This document shows, one piece after another, positions 36,301 to 43,523 of a DNA stretch of 64,000 bases (positions within the stretch are counted from its first letter, which is position 1; every line of letters begins with the position of its first letter). The stretch covers positions 1-64,000 of the forward strand of contig JAODUP010001045.1 in NCBI GenBank assembly GCA_025642065.1, read 5' to 3'. The notes beneath the pieces are model-generated. The model had not been told where the DNA came from. It made no database searches and was given only the letters and a program-made list of their open reading frames with translations. The stretch is from Paralvinella palmiformis (Eukaryota > Annelida > Polychaeta > Terebellida > Alvinellidae). The position numbers and the translations under genes were made by a program.

Positions 36301-39300
36301 AAAATTGCCTATAGTTGTCTGTTAGCCTCAACTAAGACTTGTTTACCTTAATGCCAGATAGTGAATTTGTGGGATTTGTTTCCTTAGGGATTAACTTCAC
36401 CCATATGTCCCAGGTATAGCCAGTACTAAGGCTAAACAACTCCACTTTAATGCCAATTAATATGAATTTGCTTCAATGTAGTCTACACAATCTTTCTGTA
36501 TTTTCCTATTTCATTTTTTAACTATCAGCCTTTCCAGCAGAGAATAGAGTAGACAACCCCTTACAAAAAGTACGCAGCAGCTCAGTGTGACGCCATTGCC
36601 GCAGTATCGTTGGAGGGAGGTTTGTATGCGGGGGTATTGGCAATACACAGTATTGGCCCTTCACCATTGGAAGGAGAGGGTCAGGGTCTCTCCCCTGAAA
36701 AAAGTTGGGGGAAAGGAGTATTTGGTGCATTCTAGGCCACTTTTTTCACCAAAACCCATTTTCTGCCTATAAAATAGGCGACGAGCGACAGTAAAATATA
36801 CGACGTATAGCGTCAGATGTCCGCTGCTATTAAAAACGCTGACTATATAATCATATGCAGAAATATTACTCCTAACTACGGAAGATAACAAACAGTCTGC
36901 GGTAGCAAATTAAAAAGGACCAAAATTTGATTGACACTCTAACATTTACATTACAACCGATCAATCAAAAGTGAAATATGTACATCAATGTCTAATCATC
37001 TTGTCTATCACATTTTCATCAACATATAACATTCGCCACAAATTCCTCACACAACTTCGTTGTTTCATACCACCAGTTTAGTGGTGCACATTTCAAAAGA
37101 AAAAGTTTTTTCTGTACAGCTTGCATCACACAAACATCCAACGCAATGAGCTAGGTACTCTAAAATTTGATAAGAATGGCATCCATAAAGGTTAGACAAG
37201 TACCACACAAAATGTTGTATATTAATCGCTTCGTGGAGATTTCCAAAAATCTTCAATCCTACTTTAAGATCCAACTCATTCGAGGCTCAATCCACACTAC
37301 AACAGTTGTGTTGTAAAGAATTAACACAGTACTTGCAACACATCAGTGCATACCAACCTTGATTTAGATAGGTCAGTGTTTCTTCGTAAAGTTTTGTCGC
37401 TGGTGATGTTGCTGCTCCCAAAACATACTGAAAACTGAAAATTGTACAGAACGTAAGGATAACATGGAAAAGGCACAAACATTTGATGTACATTTCCGCT
37501 CAAAGAATTATCACAATACAGTAGGCCCCATTATACTGCAGTCCGCTACATGCATTGGGGGTCAATTCTATTTTGTCAACTCCAATTCCACTTGGTCAAT
37601 TCCAATTCCACATCAAATATATCAATTCAAAATTTTTAAATTTTCACCTACTCCTTTTTACCATGAAAAGGTACTCTTGAGTAACTACTTCGAGTACCTA
37701 CTTCGAATACCTACTCTGAGTAGTTTATTTTCCAAGTAGGATTGTCATGGAAGAAATATTTCTGAATTAAAAAATTAAGTGGTAAATTAATTTGTGGATT
37801 TAATTTCTTTTGGTAGGAAACTTCAATTCCAAATTTATCAATTCCATTATTTTTAAATAATTAATTCCAATTCCGCAATTGAATTGACCCCATGTCTGGT
37901 CCGCTATAACATGAAATTTGATATAACATGGTCAGACCGTGGATCCCAATTCGTGGAATCCATGACTGAGCATTTTACTTGAAATGTTAACATTAGCCAC
38001 TGACTGATAAAAAGTTTTGAAATAATTTGAACAGGTTTTTCACAGTTTTTAATTCAACGTATATAATATTATTAAGCTCTTGATCCCAGACAGGGAACAT
38101 CCCACTTTATACAAAGAACAATTGAGCGTTTATGGTGATATGGCTGTGTAGTGAGTGAGTAATCTATTTAGCGCCATCACTAGTCTCATCTGGGATGCTA
38201 CAGAAATGAGATGACCAGGTTAAGGCCTTCTGTTAAAGGATGAAGCATCCCCCAAGCCACAATACGTGGTAACCAATCTCGTGACACCCAGGCCTGTGCA
38301 GTACTCCGTGTTACCAAATGTATCACGGAACTCCCCAACATGGATGACATTCAGGTATAATGTTGTATAAACTAATGCATCCACCAATATACTACTAATT
38401 AAATGATAGATGAGTGGCTTAGGCGCATCACATGACCAGCTAATGATACAGCCACTCGTCACATTGGCTGCTTGGACGATATATCATCGGCGAAGTAGAC
38501 AAAATGGCGAACAAGAAAGAAACTATTGGACAAGATTAATCAAAAAGATTAAACATTACTGAAATAAATTATTAGACAGATTAATTATTCAACAAAATTA
38601 ATACACTGTTTCTTTTTATTCACTTCTGTATATTTCAATTCGTGAATCAAGTGAGCCAATTATCTGTTTGGCTGTGCCACTGGTTCCATCTGGGATATAT
38701 AGCTGAATTGTTATGGTACAGATGTTAGTTTTAGCTGAAATGTCTACTTCACAAAACCCTTGACATGATGGATTCAGTGGTTACAAGTACGTCTTCCTGT
38801 ATGTTATACAAGCTGACTAAAAAGATGCACCGATTAGATGACCCACTCTGGTTAACAATATTACACGTCAGAGCTAAAATACTAGACATGTTTTATTTAA
38901 TAATGCAGCTTTTATATAACCAGTCCCATTCTTAACACGTAAAGTGTACAGGAATATGCTTGAATAATATATGTGACACTACAGATATTTTCTATTCACC
39001 ACTCCAGCAACACTCACCCAGCATCAGTATTCTCTTGCTTAAAGACTGGCAGAGCGAGTAGGGCCTCACTGAAATAGATTAGTAAACCACTCATTAATTG
39101 ACAGGAACAGCTATCAGAAAACAAAAATAAATGCTAATCGCTGATAACGTCTAACAGAATCCACGCAATGAGGCAGCGAATCGTGTATGCTAATGACCAT
39201 TATTTAATTGGTTACAAAGAGAAAAGTTATCTTTGTGATGTTACTGCTTCACAAAAATTAATTTCCACATTACCAAAAATGTCATCAAATTTCATTTAAC

Positions 39301-39480
39301 GTTTCTGTAAAGCTGCAAGATGGCGTACCTCATATTATATGTCGAGCTACCTAGTTCCACGCCGAGCCCAGAGAGGGAGCCATCGAAGTTGGCAGCCAAT
39401 CCGCCATCGATATCATCAGCCTTGATGTTGGCGAGCCAGCTGGAGAGGCTCGCCGTGGTCGAATACGATTGGTCAGTCAT
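11009..39480 (-). CDS. TFCP2: CP2-family transcription factor gene (TFCP2/UBP1/LSF-like), 16 coding exons
   Basis: Sequence-specific nuclear transcription factor of the CP2 branch of the grainyhead superfamily; relatives bind DNA as dimers or tetramers. Sixteen exons with GT-AG borders join in one frame: 39329-39480, 39018-39068, 37358-37434, 34789-34856, 33828-33933, 32842-33095, 30663-30731, 28409-28450, 26458-26717, 22234-22291, 22001-22106, 21203-21293, 18835-18878, 15644-16138, 13618-13760, 11009-11060. Domain order: N-terminal segment (1-67), CP2 DNA-binding domain (about 68-255), linker, SAM-like domain (about 392-459), 165-residue hydrophilic insert (460-624), C-terminal oligomerisation domain (625 on). 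It reads like a single invertebrate orthologue of vertebrate TFCP2/UBP1/TFCP2L1; paralogue assignment is not possible by eye. The terminal residues after 11009 are unresolved. Confidence 0.92.
12228..12672. repeat. Direct duplication of about 170 bp
   Basis: 12228-12398 and 12502-12672 are nearly identical, including TTGATTAGCRAAATGATAGA and GCAGAGGGTGTACGTAATTA. About 103 bases lie between them. Both begin with GACTTATACAAGC, similar to the pogo-like end words at 12690-12785. They may be the arms of a degraded element or a simple duplication. Confidence 0.75.
12884..13040 (+). mobile_element. tRNA-derived SINE (family 2)
   Basis: Box A-like TGGCCTAGTGGTAGAG (12889-12904) and box B-like AGTTCAAATCC (about 12929-12940) sit at tRNA-like spacing. 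A non-tRNA body follows. No clear target duplication was found. Confidence 0.6.
13618..13760 (-). CDS. TFCP2: CP2 gene coding exon 15, oligomerisation domain
   Basis: Reads [20 protein letters not shown] then [20 protein letters not shown] and IHILVTDN, strongly matching vertebrate VYHAIYLEELTAVELTEKIA and QGPTGIHVLISD, the C-terminal ubiquitin-like oligomerisation domain of CP2/grainyhead factors. Acceptor CTTTTCAG, donor GTATGT, phase 0. Confidence 0.95.
14466..14785 (-). mobile_element. tRNA-derived SINE with (ATT)n tail
   Basis: On the minus strand a clear box A (TAGCGCAGAGCGTAGG, 14747-14762) and box B (GCAGGTTCGAGGATCC, 14713-14728) form a tRNA-like head. An unrelated body of about 220 bp and a short ATT-repeat tail at 14462-14476 follow. 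It lies in CP2 intron 14. Confidence 0.7.
15644..16138 (-). CDS. TFCP2: CP2 gene coding exon 14, long hydrophilic insert
   Basis: A 495-base exon with TTTCCAG acceptor and GTAGTT donor. It joins exons 13 and 15 in phase ([12 protein letters not shown] and LSRKG-VYHAVY). It encodes about 165 residues that are hydrophilic, apparently disordered, rich in Ser, Asp, Lys and Gln, and end in a basic cluster ([14 protein letters not shown]). Vertebrate TFCP2 has only a short Gln-rich spacer here, so this is lineage-specific expansion or unusual exon use. It could be alternatively spliced: 495 is divisible by 3 and its flanking phases match, so skipping keeps the frame. Confidence 0.85.
16139..17560 (-). 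other. Part of CP2 intron 13 without recognisable element
   Basis: AT-rich intronic sequence. A C-run at 16409-16418 is the only marked compositional feature. No coding or repeat family is supported. Confidence 0.5.
17566..17960. mobile_element. Anonymous DNA-transposon-like repeat
   Basis: Bounded by GTTGCCCGG and CCAGAGGCAAC, with internal GGGCAAG and CTTGCCC words in opposite orientation. The right part (17800-17960) recurs at 49245-49395, sharing TTTTTATTG-AAATACATGTTT, GGTGAAATATAGCAG and TCTACTTGCCCAG. Inverted ends and two copies suggest a MITE; superfamily unknown. Confidence 0.5.
18060..18503 (+). pseudogene. Harbinger/ISL2EU-type transposase C-terminal fragment (DDE_Tnp_4)
   Basis: One open frame of about 142 codons reads [37 protein letters not shown] and [19 protein letters not shown]. 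These are the C-terminal blocks of PF13359-type nucleases; the second catalytic Asp (MAD) and the final Glu (HVER) are present. The N-terminal half with the first Asp is missing, so it is a truncated, probably inactive copy in CP2 intron 13. The gene runs opposite to CP2. Confidence 0.8.
18625..18830. repeat. TTCCAGGACC-type hAT-like MITE
   Basis: Two opposed or repeated words (ATTCCAGGACTTTCCAGGAC at 18630-18649 and AATTCCAGGACTTTCAAGGA at 18791-18810) flank about 140 bp. It is related in wording to the repeats at 170-285, 29132-29524 and 35621-36000. Confidence 0.5.
18835..18878 (-). CDS. TFCP2: CP2 gene coding exon 13, end of SAM-like domain
   Basis: A 44-base exon, [14 protein letters not shown], matching vertebrate MVRPRLTIYVCQ. 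Acceptor AATTGCAG, donor GTAAGT. A TTCCAGGACC-type repeat starts within about ten bases of the donor. Confidence 0.93.
20134..20450 (+). pseudogene. Tyrosine recombinase fragment (Crypton/Ngaro-like)
   Basis: The frame reads [28 protein letters not shown] and [14 protein letters not shown]. The H-x-x-R of the active site is visible in HSLRR. A one-base shift then continues as [12 protein letters not shown], the expected next block, and the copy stops before the GDW block and the catalytic Tyr. Such enzymes drive Crypton, Ngaro and DIRS elements. The fragment is flanked by two copies of a roughly 50-bp word (20031-20080 and 20433-20482). Confidence 0.75.
20539..20565. repeat. (AT)n microsatellite
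   Basis: Pure AT dinucleotide run. Similar runs occur at about 5425-5458, 24269-24310, 50517-50535, 51278-51311 and 53853-53873. Confidence 0.9.
21203..21293 (-). CDS. TFCP2: CP2 gene coding exon 12, SAM-like domain
   Basis: Reads [20 protein letters not shown] then [11 protein letters not shown]. The vertebrate equivalent is GADLLKLTRDDVIQICGPAD. Acceptor TTTGTCAG, donor GTAAGG. Confidence 0.95.
22001..22106 (-). CDS. TFCP2: CP2 gene coding exon 11, start of SAM-like domain
   Basis: Reads [20 protein letters not shown] then [16 protein letters not shown]. It aligns with the vertebrate TPQEAQQWLHRNRFSTFTRL segment that opens the SAM-like domain. Acceptor GTTCCAG, donor GTCAGT. Confidence 0.93.
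22234..22291 (-). CDS. TFCP2: CP2 gene coding exon 10 (micro-exon)
   Basis: Fifty-eight bases bounded by GTTTACAG and GTAATT. Phase 2 in and phase 0 out link exons 9 and 11 without a stop, which is the main evidence; a direct 9-to-11 join hits a stop at once. It reads [19 protein letters not shown], a variable linker with no strong similarity. Confidence 0.8.
22780..23450 (+). pseudogene. RNase H and zinc-knuckle end of an I/Jockey-type LINE
   Basis: Reads [18 protein letters not shown], then with a shift FHINLEGND and ADKLANKA, the usual RNase H end (H-x-G-x-E-GN-x-AD). It continues with RLRFWTYTR and a Cys-His cluster LCQHCQQVY then [12 protein letters not shown]. Several stops. The same family may be represented by the RT remnant at 1900-3125. 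Confidence 0.75.
23451..23715 (+). mobile_element. tRNA-derived SINE (family 3) sharing a tail with family 1
   Basis: Box A-like TAGTGGATAAGAGCTTGGGC (23453-23472) and box B-like GGTTTGGATCCC (23509-23520) open the element. Its 3' part GGTGGCTGTGCCCAATAGGA (23660-23679) plus GACAGCCAGGGG is nearly the same as the SINE family 1 tail. It directly follows the LINE remnant. Confidence 0.65.
24302..24435. repeat. Foldback (inverted-repeat) element
   Basis: The left arm (24302-24340) and right arm (24395-24435) are reverse complements over about 35 bases: TTACAGTTAATCTGTATAAT with CAGGTAATAT, and the inverse. The loop holds further opposed ATTACCTGAA/TTCAGGTAAT words, so nested hairpins are possible. 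It abuts an (AT)n tract in CP2 intron 9. Confidence 0.75.
24680..24790 (-). mobile_element. tRNA-like SINE head remnant
   Basis: On the minus strand CCCGGGTTCAAAACCCGGGC (24731-24750) has box B character and a perfect short palindrome. The adjacent GGGTGTTTCATCTTTCAC word is related to GATGAAACATCCC and GATGAAGCATCCC words at 20965-20977 and 38239-38251, suggesting a dispersed family. Confidence 0.45.
25313..25627. repeat. Anonymous dispersed repeat, copy 1
   Basis: Shares ACCCCTTACAAAAAGT, AGTATTGGCCCTTC-CCATTGG, TCTCCCCTGAAAAA, TTTGGTGCATTCTAGGCCAC and AAATAGGCGA with 36533-36829 in the same orientation. The two copies are about 75 percent alike by eye. No coding sequence, target duplication or inverted ends recognised. 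Confidence 0.75.
26265..26446. repeat. Tandem repeat, about 58-bp unit
   Basis: Three and a half units of ACAACAACAAG / TCATTACTGTGCTG-TGTTACTG / CTATTATTGCATCAACT type, with slightly varying unit length. It ends about 12 bases from the exon 9 donor of the CP2 gene. Confidence 0.85.
26458..26717 (-). CDS. TFCP2: CP2 gene coding exon 9, Ser/Thr-rich linker
   Basis: Encodes 86 residues plus two bases, beginning [20 protein letters not shown] and ending [12 protein letters not shown]. It is hydrophilic and rich in Ser/Thr, at the position of the variable linker between the DNA-binding and SAM-like domains. A roughly 58-bp tandem repeat starts only about 12 bases beyond its GTGAGT donor. Confidence 0.85.
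28409..28450 (-). CDS. TFCP2: CP2 gene coding exon 8 (micro-exon)
   Basis: Only 42 bases, reading [14 protein letters not shown]; the vertebrate counterpart is [14 protein letters not shown]. Acceptor TTCTTACAG, donor GTGAGT. Confidence 0.93.
29132..29524. mobile_element. hAT-like MITE with CAGGGTTCCCAC ends
   Basis: Left end CATGGTTCCCACAGCCAAGG and right end GATGCGTGGGAACCCTG are imperfect inverted repeats. Internal words TTTTCCAGGACATTTCCAGG and TTATTTTCCAGGATTTTC are also inversely arranged. ACAACA occurs on both flanks, so a target duplication is possible but inexact. A second, right-truncated copy is at 35621-36000. Confidence 0.65.
30663..30731 (-). CDS. TFCP2: CP2 gene coding exon 7
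   Basis: Twenty-three codons read [20 protein letters not shown] then SEK, matching vertebrate KPKGADRKQKTDREKMEKR; a basic segment at the end of the DNA-binding domain. Acceptor GTTTACAG, donor GTAATA. Confidence 0.95.
31107..31765 (+). mobile_element. pogo-like DNA transposon, internally deleted
   Basis: The left end reads TATATACTTGTGTATAGG (31108) and the right end has CTTATACACG words and GAGTATATACAG (31744-31755). Between them, 31520-31650 encodes the same acidic transposase tail as 6010-6170 ([17 protein letters not shown], then [13 protein letters not shown] and stop), with a frame break at DDT. Most of the transposase is deleted. It lies in CP2 intron 6. Confidence 0.7.
31865..32115 (-). 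repeat. Intronic repeat, inverted partner of 34935-35215
   Basis: Reads on the minus strand with words matching the plus strand of 34935-35215: CATATGGCTGTTCATGATAA, ATTATTTACATGGTCAT and AGAAAATAGTTATAATTACA. The pair flanks CP2 exons 4-6 in opposite orientation. Confidence 0.8.
32842..33095 (-). CDS. TFCP2: CP2 gene coding exon 6, DNA-binding core
   Basis: The largest DNA-binding exon (254 bases). Key blocks are [51 protein letters not shown] and ASCQVKVFK. The [12 protein letters not shown] block is a hallmark of CP2/grainyhead DNA-binding domains. Acceptor TTTTCAG, donor GTGAGA. Confidence 0.96.
33352..33720 (-). mobile_element. SINE family 1, full-length copy
   Basis: On the minus strand: a tRNA-like head with box A (TGGCCTAGCAGTTAAG) and box B (GGTTGCAACCC), then the family body, the GGCTGTGCCCAATAAGCGAC tail hairpin and a CAAA-repeat tail at 33352-33375. 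CTTACTT occurs on both flanks, a possible short target duplication. It lies in CP2 intron 5. Confidence 0.85.
33828..33933 (-). CDS. TFCP2: CP2 gene coding exon 5
   Basis: Encodes [20 protein letters not shown] then [15 protein letters not shown], matching the vertebrate SIFRVVFHDRRLQYTEHQQL and RPGDRILDID blocks. The donor GTTAGT follows codon position 1 and exon 6 completes the Asp codon. Confidence 0.95.
34650..34786 (+). pseudogene. L2/CR1-like LINE C-terminal fragment
   Basis: Reads [13 protein letters not shown], then in a shifted frame [16 protein letters not shown] and VLKTHIS. These are the standard last blocks of L2/CR1 polymerases. It ends right beside CP2 exon 4 but on the opposite strand. 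Confidence 0.65.
34789..34856 (-). CDS. TFCP2: CP2 gene coding exon 4
   Basis: Reads [14 protein letters not shown] then GQLRGRYLK, continuing the DNA-binding domain (vertebrate NQGQSYEIRML...GELPEINGKLVK). Acceptor TTATCAG, donor GTTTGT; phases match exons 3 and 5. Confidence 0.93.
34935..35215 (+). repeat. Intronic repeat, inverted partner of 31865-32115
   Basis: See the partner entry. Translated similarity ([26 protein letters not shown]) in opposite strands makes the inverted relation clear; this is not taken as a coding signal. Confidence 0.8.
35621..36000. mobile_element. hAT-like MITE, second copy, right end lost
   Basis: Shares CACAGCCAAGGAAAT, TTTCCAGGACAAAA, AGATTTAAAGG, AAAAGCATATC and CATGGGATATCA with 29132-29524 in the same orientation. 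The right terminal repeat is not seen. Confidence 0.65.
36533..36829. repeat. Anonymous dispersed repeat, copy 2
   Basis: Partner of 25313-25627. It has a small extra segment after TTCTAGGCCAC. Lies in CP2 intron 3. Confidence 0.75.
37358..37434 (-). CDS. TFCP2: CP2 gene coding exon 3, start of DNA-binding domain
   Basis: Encodes [20 protein letters not shown] then TYLNQG, almost identical to the start of the vertebrate CP2 DNA-binding domain (FQYVLAAATSPAVKL). Acceptor ATTTTCAG, donor GTTGGT. A hAT-type MITE ends about 107 bases upstream of this exon's acceptor. Confidence 0.95.
37549..37898. mobile_element. hAT-type palindromic MITE, copy 2
   Basis: This uninterrupted copy shows the family best. 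A decayed left end (CATGCATTGGGGGTCAATTC) and an intact right end (GAATTGACCCCATGTCTG) are flanked by identical GTCCGCTA at 37541-37548 and 37899-37906. An exact 8-bp target duplication plus a CA-starting inverted end supports the hAT superfamily. About 107 bp upstream of CP2 exon 3. Confidence 0.85.
38130..38310. repeat. SINE-like remnant
   Basis: GTGAGTGAGT, TTTAGCGCCATC and GGATGAAGCATCCC words recur in related form at 20930-20980 and 24690-24720. No tRNA boxes are clear here. Confidence 0.35.
39018..39068 (-). CDS. TFCP2: CP2 gene coding exon 2
   Basis: A TATTTCAG acceptor and GTGAGT donor bound 51 bases. Joined to exon 1 in phase they read [19 protein letters not shown], matching the vertebrate SMSDVLALPIFKQE segment. 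Confidence 0.92.
39329..39480 (-). CDS. TFCP2: CP2 gene coding exon 1 (start codon)
   Basis: The ATG is at 39478-39480. The exon encodes 50 residues plus two bases, with the conserved block [20 protein letters not shown] that matches the N-terminus of vertebrate TFCP2/UBP1 (DFDASLSGIG, GAYSMS). The donor reads ATGAG/GTACGC. The exon probably continues into 5' UTR to 39507, where TTGCCGCAG offers an acceptor, so a separate upstream non-coding exon is likely. Confidence 0.9.
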
Positions 39481-39507
39481 CCTGACGACGTGCCACCTAT
39501 GTCAAAC
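39481..39507 (-). other. Probable 5' UTR part of CP2 exon 1
   Basis: Twenty-seven bases lie between a candidate acceptor (TTGCCGCAG, just above 39507) and the ATG. No promoter or first exon was identified further upstream. Confidence 0.45.
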
Positions 39508-42237
39508 CTGCGGCAATCAAATGTAGAATGCAAATATCACATAACAAGCCAAATGGATGAGATCTTACCACATAAAGTAGGCCATCAAATAAAGCACATT
39601 CTTCATCGTTGGGTGGACAGTGCAATAGCTCAGTGGATAATGACAGAAATAAATACAATGAGCTCCAAGCATGAATCTGACTGACTCTCTTGAAATTTTG
39701 GCACTCAGTGCGGTGCAATCTGTCCAACATATTCTATAATGTCCACGTTTTGTGACCTACACAAAGTATCAAATTCTGGCATGGCCAAATTGTACCTGTT
39801 TTTGTACAGGCATGTTGAGTTTGCTGCTAAATGTGCCTTTGAGTTCTATGGATGGTTATACTCAAAATATGTGTACCGGTAGTTAACACACAGTGAATGC
39901 TAAAACATCGGTACAACAAAAGCTTGTTCACAATGTGCTAAATAGACCTTGATAAGACTAATGATAAAAACTACACCCTATTTATAACACCCAAGAACAT
40001 GGCTATATTCTTTGATGCCAGATTAAAGTTGGCCTAAATCAAAATATTTTCTGCCAAACGTATTACAACAATAACATACGTCAGATTATGGAATAGATGT
40101 CTTAAGGTATCAGAAACTGAACTATACACCAGAAATGAATGAGCACCAATCTCAATGATATACACCAATAATAATGTATGCCAATAACAGACTCAGTAGT
40201 CAGAAGCAGTAGACTTTATAGACAGATAGCATACGAAAGGTACGCATCCATACAGCAGAGGTAAACGGTAAAGTCCTTTGATTGGTTCTGTAAAAACATC
40301 CCAGGTGTTTATAATAAATTAACTCATAGCCATAGAACGTCTAGTATTTGGTCAAGCAATTAGGCGTGCCACATTTTGATATAGAAGGATCTTCACCCTA
40401 GCCACCGAAGATCATGGAACAGATCCTGAAAAAATGGTAGAATCATTTCTCTGCACAAAATATTGAGGACAGCGGCTGTTAAAGGGCTGTGCTGTATTAT
40501 TGATTTCTTTAATAATAAAAGTGAATCGACTCCAAGGACACAATGTTCTGGCAGCAACCATCAGCTTTTCTTTCTCCATCTTATCATATTGCTAATTTGT
40601 CAGTGATGAGACAGGAGATATTATGCCATCCAGTAAATTGACAATACTTGAACTAATGCTTCACACTTTTATGTATTATCCCTGTTTCATGATCACGTAT
40701 AACGATAAGAAAGAAATCCAAATGATATCCTTAATAATTGGCTCTAAAGATCACATTGCATTCATAAGTGACTCTACAGAGGTAAATTATTGCACAAAAA
40801 TACAACAAAATAGATTCTTCACCTGAGAGTAATAAATTGAATGATTGAATCTCTCGGCAGTATTTAGTAGTAAGTTAAACTGTCACACCTGGCTGTAACC
40901 AACTAGGTTATTATTACGCATAAGTGATTAGATTATCATAAATTACTGTATAGGTGTAAACAAGTACTATCACACTGAACTCTAACTGGGTTCATTATCA
41001 CAATCAATCCAGCATATCAATTATCTGTTCGGATTTCAGCTCACCTGGATTAAAACTGGCAGGTCAAACTCAGCTCAATGCTTAGATTATCCCGAAACAT
41101 GAATTAATTCTTGAAAATCATTTCCTCATTTCAACATTATTAAAATGCACACAAATTGGGAGAGAATAAGAAACAAATACTTAATTTATACTCTGCCACA
41201 TAATTCTTCATACTATATACTGTATTTATACTACATACTGTTCTGGAGCTGACAGCATATATAGAAAACCATTTCCAGCTTTATAAACTTACTTTCTTTC
41301 AATCATTTAACAAAGATTTTGGGTAATAATGATCTAATTCTTTGTTTAGCATTAGCACTGGTCATATCTTGGTTATATGGTAGAGTACTCAGAGTCCCGA
41401 TGGTAAAATGACACAAAGAGAGGTACGATTTGAACCGTGATCTGGCTGATTTACACCACAGCACTCTATTATCATTGCCAAGAGTGCCCTTGTTTTAGGT
41501 AACACAATAATTCACAATTTCGTAATACAATCATAAGGCACTGGATCAGTGGATGGAGCTCCCCAGCCCCCACAAAAATCAACCGATACCTTCCTCATTG
41601 AATAACATACCTAATGTTTACATCTGTTTTCAACTGCCCCTCAAAGAAACTTTACAGAACTGTATTATTATAGCATGTTACATTTATCGGTAAACAAATG
41701 CTGCCTTTGAAACTATATTGAAATGAAACGAGTCAGTAATTGGTGCATCATCATTAATTGGTTCCAAAAGTTGTGACGTAACCCATTTTTTTAATATAAA
41801 CCAGACATTGTAAATATTTTATTGTACATCCATTTCTTTACGTTTTTAATGTCTTTATTCTATTTTAAATTCTTTTATCATTAATTAATTTATTTCACAT
41901 CCCTTAATTAAGACATGGGTGATGTAGCTGATGTTTGCTGAACTGAAATTTACTGTAGAAAAGTGGCATAAAGCCAAATATGATGTAGGCAGAAATGACG
42001 TAAAGTGGGGTATTACTTTTAGAAAACGTGTTTTTTGTATTTATTCATATCTTTAAAGTGCATTTAGTGGGTTTGCACTTTACATACAATTTTCCAATAT
42101 CTAATTGTTATCACTATTTGCACTTTTGGTATTTGATAGAATCAATAATTATATCACAGAGTATACATTATTCAGTATAATAAGTGATGTATTATTATTA
42201 CCAGCGTAATACCTTTAGGAAACATCAGCTGGATGTA
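39508..42237. other. Upstream of CP2 gene; no gene recognised
   Basis: AT-rich sequence upstream of the CP2 start. It may contain the promoter and a non-coding first exon, but no CpG-rich patch, TATA box with context or conserved exon could be supported. Confidence 0.4.
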
Positions 42238-42800
42238 CTCTGAGCCACCGAATGACGTCAACCTGTAGCCAACATGATCACCTAGCCACCAAATAACATC
42301 AACCTGTAGCCAACTTCATCACCAAGCCACCAAATAACATCGACCTGTAGCCAACTTCATCACCAAGCCACCAAATAACATCGAACTGTAGCCAACTTCA
42401 TCACCAAGCCACCAAATAACATCAACCTGTAGCCAACATGATCACAAAGCCACCAAATAACATCGACCTGTAGCCAACTTGATCACCAAGCCACCAAATA
42501 ACATCAACCTGTAGCCAACTTGATCACCAAACAACATCAACCTGTAGCCAACACGATCACCAAGCCACCAAATAACATCAACCTGTAGCCAACATGATCA
42601 CTAAGCCACCAAATAACATCAACCTGTAGCCAACATGATCACCAAGCCACCAAATAACATCAACCTGTAGCCAACTTGATCACAAAGCCACCAAATAACA
42701 TCGACCTGTAGCCAACTTCATCACCAAGCCATAAAAATTACATCAACCTGAAACCAATACGATCACCAAGCCCCCAAATGACGTCAACCTGTGGCCAGCG
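42238..42800. repeat. Minisatellite, about 41-bp unit, about 14 copies
   Basis: Unit words are GCCACCAAATAACATCAACC and TGTAGCCAACWTSATCACCA. Outer copies diverge (AAATGACGTCAACC at both edges) while inner copies are nearly identical, and one unit near 42530 is shortened. The spacing has no distinct spacers, so it is a tandem array and not CRISPR-like. Confidence 0.95.
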
Positions 42801-43159
42801 CTTTTGAACAGGCTTTTAGTATGAAAAGACTGCTTTATTAGTTTGGTAATTATATAACATGATTACCACTTAAATCAATGCTGACACCAATTCGCAAAAT
42901 CAACAATTCGTGAGTATCTGATTAGCATCGGTGAGACCACACCATTACCCCTTCCTAGATAATTATAAGACAAGTGTCACAACAAGGTTACAGTCAGTGA
43001 CTGATGGTACAAAACAAGTCATTGACTTTTATTTGGTCGTACATATACTTTGGATTGGATTGCTTTCATTTCAAGAGCCCTAAGATCGTGAAATGGAAGC
43101 ATAGGAAAGACTAAACACTTATTTCAAATTCAAGCATGGTCTCTTTACTGAGTGGCTGA

Positions 43160-43205
43160 TATTACATCCTCTGCCACCACTCACAGGGGAGCAGCATGGA
43201 AAGAT
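43160..43205 (-). mobile_element. SINE family 1 fragment
   Basis: CCACCACTCACAGGGGAGCA then GCATGGAAAGATG matches the tail-proximal body of the family on the minus strand. Confidence 0.6.
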
Positions 43206-43523
43206 GAAAATGCAATTTTCAGACAGAGTCCAAAACATGATGTTTCAAAATTACTTATTAAAGCTACCATGTAAAACAAATTGTACGTTTCAAATGCTTT
43301 CTTGGTGAGTTTTCATTACAAATTTACATTAGTGAGTGAACAGGGTTTTGGCTGTAAACTCATCCAGCATTTAAAAGGGACAGTTAACCCCTTTCGCCCA
43401 AAGTGGAAATCAGTCGGAATGGGTTAGCTGTTCATTCACAAATCAAAACATGTGAACTAGAATTGCTCCTTTGAAGGCTTTCTAAAATCTACTTTTCTGT
43501 TCTGCTCTTCTCATTACTCAAAC

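Noticed and set aside
41370..41450. tRNA-like words TGGTAGAGTACTC and GATTTGAACC
   Set aside because: Box spacing is suggestive, but no body match to another copy was found, so it was not listed as a SINE.
42238..42800. Regular repeats that might suggest a CRISPR-like array
   Set aside because: Units are directly adjacent with no unique spacers, and the window is clearly metazoan; it is a minisatellite.
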